Shown here one piece after another: positions 25,604-32,349 of a stretch of DNA of 37,985 nt. A model generated the notes under the pieces. The model had not been told where the DNA came from. It made no database searches and saw only the letters and a list, made by a program, of their open reading frames with translations. The stretch comes from an uncultured archaeon (lineage in GTDB: Archaea; Halobacteriota; Methanosarcinia; Methanosarcinales; Methanoperedenaceae): the NCBI GenBank assembly GCA_902386255.1, contig CABMII010000067.1, forward strand, positions 1 through 37,985, read 5' to 3'. How positions within the stretch are numbered: position 1 is the first letter of the stretch; every line of letters starts with the position of its first letter. The translations under genes and the position numbers were made by a program.

Positions 25604-27759
25604 CAGGATAACCCCCTTCTGTCTTTTTCTATCGAGATTCTTTTCTCAATGATCTTGTAAACGGTATCGGCAATCCTGTTGATTTCATGGAGCGATTTTT
25701 CTTTGAAGGATTCACTTACCAAAGTATCGTTTATATTCCGGGAAGCTGTTTTTTCCACCTGTTCCTTATTTTCTGAAATACTTTCTGTTTTTTGTACTAC
25801 CGGTTTTTTAAGAATCAGTTCCGCAGTTGGGTTATAGGCAAGATTGCCGGTTGAAATCTCTACTGGTGTTATCATGTCATTGGGAATACCGTATTTCAAA
25901 TCGACACCATGCCGCGGAAAAACCAGATTAGATAACCGGTCTTCAGCAGGTTTCAATATTATCCCCCCGCGATATGCATGGATTGTATTTTTTCTTCCTG
26001 TCTTTTCATATTCATTGATAATATTTTCATAATGTGTATTCACGATAGTTCTGTTTTTCCGGAATAATTCTGTGCTTTTTTCAGTCATGCCCTGAATGCC
26101 TGCCGGAGACACATCCGCTTTTATATACGATGGCTCACCGGATTGGTTTTCATTGTTTGAAGGCTGTGTTGCAGGAACAAAATGATGAACGTTCCGATTA
26201 CTTTTTGAGAGCATGTTCCTGATATTGAGCGTTCTTTTTAAATTGCTGAAATTTACAGTATTCGTGAGAGCCATTTTTAAAGGCATGCTTATCAGATGCG
26301 AACCGGGGAGGTTTTTGTAGCTTAATTCAGTTTCAGTCATGCTTCGGTGTAAGGCATTTTTAGACGCAGGATAACCGCCCGTTCCCGGGAGTGCCGGTTC
26401 CAAAAATTGAATTTTTTCAAGGTGAATATTTTCGCGGCTTACTTCATTTCCGGCTAAACCTTGCCGGAATACTTTATTGGCTGTGGTGAAACCATTCATT
26501 CTATTGGGCGGCGGTTCTGAAAATTCCCTTTCTTTAATAGAATTCCTTAATCCCGATAAAGGGGCCTGGATGATTCTATGTTCCGGACCCGTCTCGATAT
26601 CGGGCGTTCTTTTTAAATAACCCCTCATCCCGGGGTTTGAGTATATGTTTGAGTATATCAAAGTCATATTCGCGGGCAGGGTTACCAGATGCAAGCCTGT
26701 GAATAAAAGATTCCCTCCGGTCCCGCTTTCCGGAGGATTATTTTCATAGCTTATGTCCGTTGCTACCCCGTTTTGCAGGTGTAAAGGATAATCCGGCGTT
26801 GCAGATACCGCATCTTTTCCAGCCGGAAGGGGGTTCGTTATTTTTGCGGGAAAAGTACGTCTTTCTCCAGGCTGCTTACCAGATGCAAAAGGATAACCCG
26901 TTTGATAGTGTTTTGAACCGAAAATCCATGTGCCGGGCATTCTTTGCGAATGGCTTACAGTCACATTCGCAGGATATGTGACCATTCTAACTGGCTGGAT
27001 TATCGAATATGAACGGGTGAGCCAGAAATTCTTTCCTGCATTGCCATATTCCCCTGGAATAGATTCATAAGCTATATTCGATACTGTTATTTCCCTCTGG
27101 AAAACATTTGTTCCTTCTTTCGGTCTCACATTCGTTACTGCGCGTGCTGGCGCCGAAGAAATGTTTTCATGAGAAGTCTTTATCTGATATGTTGCAGGAT
27201 TGTTGAAAAATAGTAAGCCGTTTCGCTGCCTGCAATCATTTACAATGCCCGCGTATTGCCCGGTATACAACCGGTGGCTGAGGTTCCTCTTGAGATCCAC
27301 ACCCCGCCGTGATTGCCCGAAAAATCCGGAGACTTTCAGGGGTGCGAATGATATATGCGGAAGAACGCTCCTGACGGTTTCTTCCGATGTTTTCGTAACT
27401 TGGAAGAGTCGTTTATCCGCCTGTGATAAATACCCCTCGTTCTTGCTATTTATAAAGTTGTATAGTTTCTGAAGATAGTAATTGTCCGGTGTTTTTACCA
27501 ACTGCCTGATGAATTCGAAATAAAAGCTGAACTGGAAATTCAGGTAATTGCTAATTGATATTCTATGCGCGGGGTCTAATTTTAGATTCTTTCCCCTCAC
27601 ACCTGATAATCTCAGGAATATCAGTGAAGGCAGCCTGCCTGATTTTCTAAAAATGCCGTATTTGCCTGCTATCCGCCTGGAAAAATTAAAACCGCCAAGT
27701 CCCGGAGCCCGGGCTGATAGTCCGTTCTGCAAAAGACGTGATTTCATGTCAAATTTCAT
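25603..27759 (-). CDS. Large protein of unknown function with degenerate repeats, between tube and LysM genes
   Basis: I do not recognise the 718-residue protein as a whole. The N-terminus is basic (MKFDMKSRLLQNGLSARAPG). The middle holds divergent units that restart with a Y-E-N or similar core near residues 231, 338, 442 and 481, followed by Pro/Gly and a TLPANMT-like segment; YPANVT near 262 and LPANMT near 361 match well. Asn, Ser and Pro are abundant and no membrane helix is clear. The C-terminus is helical and ends ADTVYKIIEKRISIEKDRRG, a pattern I associate with hypothetical proteins at this locus in other eCIS. Translation is coupled to the LysM gene. It could be the length ruler, a tube lumen protein or a cargo adaptor. 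Confidence 0.8.
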   Translation of the reverse strand: MKFDMKSRLLQNGLSARAPGLGGFNFSRRIAGKYGIFRKSGRLPSLIFLRLSGVRGKNLKLDPAHRISISNYLNFQFSFYFEFIRQLVKTPDNYYLQKLYNFINSKNEGYLSQADKRLFQVTKTSEETVRSVLPHISFAPLKVSGFFGQSRRGVDLKRNLSHRLYTGQYAGIVNDCRQRNGLLFFNNPATYQIKTSHENISSAPARAVTNVRPKEGTNVFQREITVSNIAYESIPGEYGNAGKNFWLTRSYSIIQPVRMVTYPANVTVSHSQRMPGTWIFGSKHYQTGYPFASGKQPGERRTFPAKITNPLPAGKDAVSATPDYPLHLQNGVATDISYENNPPESGTGGNLLFTGLHLVTLPANMTLIYSNIYSNPGMRGYLKRTPDIETGPEHRIIQAPLSGLRNSIKEREFSEPPPNRMNGFTTANKVFRQGLAGNEVSRENIHLEKIQFLEPALPGTGGYPASKNALHRSMTETELSYKNLPGSHLISMPLKMALTNTVNFSNLKRTLNIRNMLSKSNRNVHHFVPATQPSNNENQSGEPSYIKADVSPAGIQGMTEKSTELFRKNRTIVNTHYENIINEYEKTGRKNTIHAYRGGIILKPAEDRLSNLVFPRHGVDLKYGIPNDMITPVEISTGNLAYNPTAELILKKPVVQKTESISENKEQVEKTASRNINDTLVSESFKEKSLHEINRIADTVYKIIEKRISIEKDRRGLS

Positions 27760-27798
27760 GTTTTTAGATTGTCCTTACAGTAATTTCCGCTTCCTCAT

Positions 27799-28224
27799 TT
27801 ATACCACGCCATGATGGGTCAGTATAAGGGTTTCACTTGCAACCGTATTACTTGTCGCATTGAATGAGGACACCTCCCACTTTACGGGATACGCTTCAAA
27901 GAAATACCAGTCCATTAACTGGTTTCCTTCGTGGTCAAGAAGGTAAATAGCGCCGCTTTTCCGGCTGATTTTCCCATGTATGACGTCTTTGTACCAGTTG
28001 TACAGTTCCCAATCGGTAAGTCCGCGTTTCAAGGTAATATCGGTGTATTTTGTACCTCTGGGGAGCTTATACTCGAAATCATTGACTCCGCCTTCCCGTA
28101 TGGAATCGACTTCTGTCTGGACGCTCAAGCCGGAAACGTCGGTAAATCCACCTGCGATTATGCCATCTATTTCCACCTGAAATCTAAAACCACTATAAGG
28201 GTCTTTTCGTTTTCCAACTACCAT
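27799..28224 (-). CDS. Second inner tube protein (Afp5 type)
   Basis: The 141-residue protein is in the gp19-like tube family: DPYSGFRFQVEIDGIIAGGF, DVSGLSVQTEVDSIREGG, KYTDITLKRGLTDWELYNWY, and the end ASETLILTHHGVV. It resembles the other tube protein (28806-29249) but is clearly diverged, as Afp5 is from Afp1. It probably forms the first ring(s) of the tube on the hub. It starts 8 nt after the DUF6760 frame, so it is in the same operon. Confidence 0.9.
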   Translation of the reverse strand: MVVGKRKDPYSGFRFQVEIDGIIAGGFTDVSGLSVQTEVDSIREGGVNDFEYKLPRGTKYTDITLKRGLTDWELYNWYKDVIHGKISRKSGAIYLLDHEGNQLMDWYFFEAYPVKWEVSSFNATSNTVASETLILTHHGVV

Positions 28225-28232
28225 TGCCGCTC

Positions 28233-28466
28233 CTATACTTCGAACATATTCTTCGATTCTTCTCCGTTAAGTTTCTCATTTATTTTACTTACTTCCTCGC
28301 ACCAAAGCTGACGCTCCCTATGCTCCATGTTCATTATCGTTTCATAGTCCCAGTGAAAGTGGTAAGCCAGAAAGGCTACCTCCTCGTAGAGGCGCTCGTG
28401 GGGGTAGCCTGTTATTCCCCCGGGGATTGCACCTCTACATCGAATTTGTGTTCGCACTTCGGGCAA
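28233..28466 (-). CDS. DUF6760-like module, probably made only as a -1 frameshift extension of the chaperone
   Basis: The conserved part begins GGITGYPHERLYEEVAFLAY and continues FHWDYETIMNMEHRERQLW, as in DUF6760 proteins of eCIS loci. The open frame extends back to 28466, but the only start codons before the conserved part are TTG and GTG, without a Shine-Dalgarno. The frame is -1 to the chaperone gene and overlaps it by 55 nt. A slip at 28424-28418 would join chaperone residue 121 to 61 residues of this frame, giving a 182-residue fusion. Independent initiation inside the chaperone gene is the alternative. Zinc-type cysteines are not obvious in this part. Confidence 0.75.
   Translation of the reverse strand: MPEVRTQIRCRGAIPGGITGYPHERLYEEVAFLAYHFHWDYETIMNMEHRERQLWCEEVSKINEKLNGEESKNMFEV
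28373..28424 (-). promoter_or_regulatory. Predicted -1 programmed ribosomal frameshift signal
   Basis: In mRNA sense the heptamer C-CCG-GGG (28424-28418) fits X-XXY-YYZ exactly in the chaperone frame. It is followed by GAA and the stop TAA, so the ribosome would pause there. After a 7-nt spacer (28417-28411), an 8-bp perfect stem forms: AGGCTACC (28410-28403) with GGTAGCCT (28380-28373). The 22-nt loop includes a smaller hairpin, CCTC-TAC-GAGG. The layout of slippery site, spacer and stem is that of known -1 signals. Confidence 0.65.
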
Positions 28467-28780
28467 ACCGTCTTGATAACATTCGAACCATTCTGGTTGA
28501 TTCTCGTATACATTTCCTGAAGATATGCGAAGTCCCCGGCAAAGAGTCCCTCAATAACCCTGGGGTTTACCATCTTCAAACTCCCGAGGCTGGTAACGAC
28601 CCTGGAGAGAAGGATGACAGTCAAATACGCCGGGTTATTCTGCACCCTGGGGTCTTTCATGGGCAGTATCTCATCGGCGGCAGTAGCCAGCCTCATCTTG
28701 CCATCCCTGTGAAGAGTTCCCGCCTCGTCCACATATCCCATGGGTAAAGTAAAATCGTGCTCTGTCTGTAAAATTCCCAT
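28412..28780 (-). CDS. Tail-assembly chaperone-like protein with a CxxC motif
   Basis: The 122-residue protein reads EHDFTLPMGYVDEAGTLHRD, then GKMRLATAADEILPMKDPRV, NPAYLTVILLSRVVTSLGSL and, at the end, VCPKCEHKFDVEVQSPGE. The family occurs between tube and baseplate genes in eCIS and phage-like clusters and is annotated as tail assembly protein. CPKC looks like half of a zinc ribbon. The slippery CCCGGGG lies at the last two sense codons before the final Glu and stop. In tailed phages the genes at this position (lambda G/GT) use -1 frameshifting to make a long and a short chaperone. The start has GGAAGCGAA upstream. Confidence 0.8.
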   Translation of the reverse strand: MGILQTEHDFTLPMGYVDEAGTLHRDGKMRLATAADEILPMKDPRVQNNPAYLTVILLSRVVTSLGSLKMVNPRVIEGLFAGDFAYLQEMYTRINQNGSNVIKTVCPKCEHKFDVEVQSPGE

Positions 28781-28805
28781 TTCGCTTCCTTCTTGCTAAT
28801 CCATA

Positions 28806-29249
28806 TTACTTCGTCCTCTTTATTCCTTCATGCACAATCTCAAGTGTCTCTATGACCACTTCGTTCGCCTTTGCGCTAAAACCCGACGGGCTGTACTTTG
28901 TGGGCCATGCCTCCATAACATCCCATCGCGCCTTATCATTCCCTTCCTCATCGATCAATACCAGGGAAATATTCTTTCTTGCCTTGATTGCCCCGGTATC
29001 TTCAACCGACTTTCTCCACTTATAAAGCTCCACCGAGTCCGTCAGTCCTTTCTTCAGGGTTATGTTCCCGAACTTGGTGAGACCCGAAAGTTTTTTCTGG
29101 AAAGGTAAATCGGTTCCTTCCCTGTAATCAACCGAATCTGTGGTAGTATCCGGGATTGTGGCTTCTGCAAAACTTGCCGTTTGGACTCCATCTATCTCGA
29201 CCCTGAACCTGAAATTCCTGTACGGATCGGTCCTTGCTGCTGTTGCCAT
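28806..29249 (-). CDS. Inner tube protein (Afp1 type, gp19 family)
   Basis: The 147-residue protein has the tube fold: TDPYRNFRFRVEIDGVQTAS, FAEATIPDTTTDSVDYREG, KFGNITLKKGLTDSVELYKW, and the end VVIETLEIVHEGIKRTK. It stacks as hexameric rings to make the rigid tube pushed out on contraction. Its place directly after the sheath gene, with AGGAGG before the ATG, indicates the major tube subunit. The second tube gene is 0.6 kb downstream. Confidence 0.93.
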   Translation of the reverse strand: MATAARTDPYRNFRFRVEIDGVQTASFAEATIPDTTTDSVDYREGTDLPFQKKLSGLTKFGNITLKKGLTDSVELYKWRKSVEDTGAIKARKNISLVLIDEEGNDKARWDVMEAWPTKYSPSGFSAKANEVVIETLEIVHEGIKRTK

Positions 29250-29277
29250 ATTATTTTCCTCCTTTATTATATTTCAT

Positions 29278-30819
29278 TTATTTTGACAATGTCTTCTGCT
29301 GTATTCTGATTATTACGAACTCTGCAGGTTTTACCGGCGCTACGCCGACCTCGATAATCAACTGCCCTGCATCTCTTACTTCAGGCGGATTGTTCTCAGC
29401 ATCTACCTTTACATAGAATGCTTCTTCAGGCGTGCTTCCGAACAGTGCGCCGTCTCTCCAAACCCTCAGCAGAAATGCCGTTATATTCCTGATTACCGAG
29501 CCCCACAACGCGGGCGAGTTCGGCTCAAATACGACCCACTGTGTACCATTGTTAATGGATTTCTCAAGGAAGAGGAACAGTCTTCTGATATTGATATATT
29601 TCCATTCCGCGTCTGCAGAGAGCGTTCTTGCTCCCCATACCACAATACCTGACGATGGGAAAGACCGTATGACGTCTATTCCTGTTGGGTTTAATGTATC
29701 ATGCTCGCTCTTTGTGATAATTCTCTCTATACCGCTTGCGGAATCGAGATAACCATCCGTGATACCTGCCGGCGCCTTATGGACACCCCTTACCGAATCG
29801 GTGTGGGCGTATGTTCCCGCGATTGCACCGGACGGCGGAACTGATATTTTCCCTCCGCTCAGGGGGTCGCTCATAATTACCCAGGGATAATAAAGAGCTG
29901 CGAATGAGGAGTTAAACGCATTTTGTCCACTCCAATCTCCTTGTGCCTCTTTATAATTCTTAATGGTGGTGGGGCTGAACCCGAAGGGCGGGTCTGCAAT
30001 AAAGAAGCAGTCGTTCCTGTTCTGGCAGTAGCTGTATCCTTTTATAACTGCATCTCTTGGCCCGGTTGAAGAGATTTTAAGACTATCGGGGATGGCAACG
30101 ATGTTGATGTCATCGACTACATCGAAGGCATGAAGACCGTTCATTGCTTTTGCATCGCCTTCAAAATCCGCCACCGTGAGAGTAGATTTACCATCTGAAC
30201 CAAAGTCACCATTATTACCTCCAGCCAGGGTCAAAGATGAACCTATCTTTGGAGCATTAGGAGTAGCTCCTACCTTTTCAATATCGAAATACGCCGAATC
30301 TACAAGACTCAAGACATTTGCCATCGTCAGGTTGTCGAAGGTTTCCTGTACACTTCCTCCAAATTTTACAACCAGCTTGAAGCCACCCGTCGGTGTTGTA
30401 TTAGTGGCGGCTTTTGCTTCGATGGAGATCTTGTTCCCCCATGTACCCATTTCCGTTGCAGTGAATTTTAATGAAGCTACGGGAGGGGTGGCATCATCGT
30501 TCAAGGTTCCTGTTGAAGCCACAGTCGACTTTGAGGAAGGGGTTGCTATATCCGTGTAATGGCATGTCCTGACCACATAACATCGAGTTCCTCCTTCCGA
30601 AAAGAACTGATACACGGCATATGCCAGATATGCATTGGCTGTGTAAGCCCCATATATGTTCACAAACTGCGTCCAGTTCGCAATAAAGTTTGCCTGTCCA
30701 ATCGGTCCTTTTTCCGCAATTCCGACAAATGCCCCGGTCGAAGTGCCGACACCCTCGATAGGCTTTACTCCTGAGGATTTTTCCTCAACATATACCCCAG
30801 GTGATAGATATTCAGTCAT
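29278..30819 (-). CDS. Contractile sheath protein
   Basis: The 513-residue protein starts MTEYLSPGVYVEEKSSGVKP, with EGVGTSTGAFVGIAEKGPIG, the standard sheath N-terminus. The conserved C-terminal core is present: VWGARTLSADAEWKYINIRR, LFLFLEKSINNGTQWVVFEP, and ending in a strand (AEFVIIRIQQKTLSK) that links neighbouring subunits. AGGAGG precedes the ATG. There is only one sheath gene; Afp and PVC have two or three. The sheath is the energy-storing part of the particle. Confidence 0.96.
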   Translation of the reverse strand: MTEYLSPGVYVEEKSSGVKPIEGVGTSTGAFVGIAEKGPIGQANFIANWTQFVNIYGAYTANAYLAYAVYQFFSEGGTRCYVVRTCHYTDIATPSSKSTVASTGTLNDDATPPVASLKFTATEMGTWGNKISIEAKAATNTTPTGGFKLVVKFGGSVQETFDNLTMANVLSLVDSAYFDIEKVGATPNAPKIGSSLTLAGGNNGDFGSDGKSTLTVADFEGDAKAMNGLHAFDVVDDINIVAIPDSLKISSTGPRDAVIKGYSYCQNRNDCFFIADPPFGFSPTTIKNYKEAQGDWSGQNAFNSSFAALYYPWVIMSDPLSGGKISVPPSGAIAGTYAHTDSVRGVHKAPAGITDGYLDSASGIERIITKSEHDTLNPTGIDVIRSFPSSGIVVWGARTLSADAEWKYINIRRLFLFLEKSINNGTQWVVFEPNSPALWGSVIRNITAFLLRVWRDGALFGSTPEEAFYVKVDAENNPPEVRDAGQLIIEVGVAPVKPAEFVIIRIQQKTLSK

Positions 30820-30856
30820 ATTATACCTCCTTATAAAATTTAAAATATTCTATTTT

Positions 30857-31114
30857 TTATTTTCCCTTTCTCATATAGCTGCTTTTCTTCATTTCGTTTT
30901 TTTCAGCTTCTTTTTCTTCTTCCGTGACCACGATTTCTCTTATCATTAAGTCCTGCAGATGTGATGATGATAAATCCTCATCTGTAACATCTGCTGTACC
31001 TTTCTCTAAAAGGTCGATATGCTTACCGCCTTTCAAATGAATTAAAATTCTCTGATTGAGTTTATTTCGTATTACTGGCATAAACCTCCCGTCTAAATCT
31101 TCAATTCGATACAA
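30857..31114 (-). CDS. Small protein upstream of the sheath
   Basis: The protein has up to 85 residues from a TTG at 31114, or 74 from the ATG at 31081, which has GGGAGG only 3 nt ahead. The core is VIRNKLNQRILIHLKGGKHI, DLLEKGTADVTDEDLSSSHL, followed by a Lys/Glu-rich end. Short proteins with this pattern are found beside sheath genes in related clusters, where their role is unknown. The first half looks like a small beta domain and the second an acidic and basic helix. Confidence 0.65.
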   Translation of the reverse strand: MYRIEDLDGRFMPVIRNKLNQRILIHLKGGKHIDLLEKGTADVTDEDLSSSHLQDLMIREIVVTEEEKEAEKNEMKKSSYMRKGK

Positions 31115-31213
31115 ATTTTCATTAGTTACTTTTCATTGTATTATTTTTGAACTCATGCTCCCCTGATTTTTCAGGTCCGGTTAGTTTTGAATCTAAAGTT
31201 TAGCACCTCCATT

Positions 31214-31780
31214 CTACAGTCTGGTTAGCATTATCGGGTCGATAATACGCGTTACTACACCTTTTTTTAACAGGACGGGAACGTTCCCGCTTATATATCC
31301 ATCTTTATTAATAGTTAGTGTTATATTTATATCACTATCTGTGGTAAACTGGATGAAAAAACCACCGTCATCTTCCGAAGTTGCGCTCTGTGCCATTGTT
31401 GCGACGTTTATGGTAGCAGCCGCAATCGGTCTGTATTCCTGGTCGGCAATCCTTCCCTTCAGGATTGTCAGCCCGTCAGGAAAGGGGTAATTGGATTTCG
31501 GGGTCAACATCAACTCGGCAAAAGGCTGTTTGGGGTCAATCGTTTTGGTATCGATTGCCAAATTCCCTGGTTTGTAAAAATGGCCACTGCCCGTGAGGAC
31601 GTGTTTTCCTTCGGGAAGGTCCACCAGAAGGAAATAGCCTGTGCTGTGCTGGATTATTTCTTTCCTTACCCCTGTGGCTTTTAAGAACACATCTCCGATA
31701 GTCTTTTTATCCGGGGAAAGGTCATCTTTCAGCATTACTGCAAGACTCAGGATTGACTTAGTTCTTTCAAGAAAGCTCAT
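31214..31780 (-). CDS. Carboxypeptidase-regulatory-like beta-sandwich protein
   Basis: The 188-residue protein has an N-terminal domain starting MSFLERTKSILSLAVMLKDD and GYFLLVDLPEGKHVLTGSG, then a CarboxypepD_reg-like sandwich: LTILKGRIADQEYRPIAAAT, TSEDDGGFFIQFTTDSDINI, TLTINKDGYISGNVPVLLKK. Its ATG overlaps the DUF4255 stop by 4 nt. In Afp/PVC16-type terminators similar beta domains extend the DUF4255 protein, so the two may act together at the top of the particle. A role as decoration is also possible. Confidence 0.75.
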   Translation of the reverse strand: MSFLERTKSILSLAVMLKDDLSPDKKTIGDVFLKATGVRKEIIQHSTGYFLLVDLPEGKHVLTGSGHFYKPGNLAIDTKTIDPKQPFAELMLTPKSNYPFPDGLTILKGRIADQEYRPIAAATINVATMAQSATSEDDGGFFIQFTTDSDINITLTINKDGYISGNVPVLLKKGVVTRIIDPIMLTRL

Positions 31781-32349
31781 GTACCGGTATCCATCCTGTG
31801 CATATCGATTTCCTTTTCCATGACCCTCTTAATTACAGCGATTGGCTTTCCGGACGGGACCTTTACGGGGCTCAGGATGTAGGAAGCCGAGAGCTTGAAA
31901 GGCTTGCTGGGAAATCTCTCCCAGAGTTTGTTTATCTCATCAAATGTAAGGTTGTTGGGGACGACCCGTATCTCCTTATTCCCGGCTTCTATCAGGCCCC
32001 CTTTAAGCATGTCTCCCTTGAGCACGGAATTATCATAGAACACCTGCATAAGCTTTTCAATGATTATCAGTTCGGTTTCTTTGACTTTCGCGTAGGGAGT
32101 AAAGATAAAGTGCAAATCAAGGATAAGCGGAGGGTATCGCATCTTGTCGGTATCGATAGGCTCCGGTTGGGTATTCCTTAAATAGCCATTCTCGATAATT
32201 TGATATAAAAAGACAGAAAGCATTGGATTTCCGGTAGGTTCAATCTCCGCGGGTGAATCAAAGACAATAGAATTGACTGGCTTGAGCTCGGGGATGTTAT
32301 CCTGAAGGAGTGCCTTTAAGGAGTCTCCGATATCTTTTAAAATCGCCAT
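31777..32349 (-). CDS. DUF4255 tail terminator (Afp16/Pvc16 type)
   Basis: The 190-residue protein contains the DUF4255 pattern: MAILKDIGDSLKALLQDNIP, SIVFDSPAEIEPTGNPMLSV, FLYQIIENGYLRN, YPPLILDLHFIFTPYAKVKE, and LWERFPSKPFKLSASYILSP. Afp16 caps tube and sheath and stops elongation. The gene lies directly after the AAA+ ATPase stop (TAA then ATG) and overlaps the next gene. In Afp loci the ATPase and terminator are likewise neighbours, but near the 3' end; here they start the operon. Confidence 0.92.
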   Translation of the reverse strand: MAILKDIGDSLKALLQDNIPELKPVNSIVFDSPAEIEPTGNPMLSVFLYQIIENGYLRNTQPEPIDTDKMRYPPLILDLHFIFTPYAKVKETELIIIEKLMQVFYDNSVLKGDMLKGGLIEAGNKEIRVVPNNLTFDEINKLWERFPSKPFKLSASYILSPVKVPSGKPIAVIKRVMEKEIDMHRMDTGT

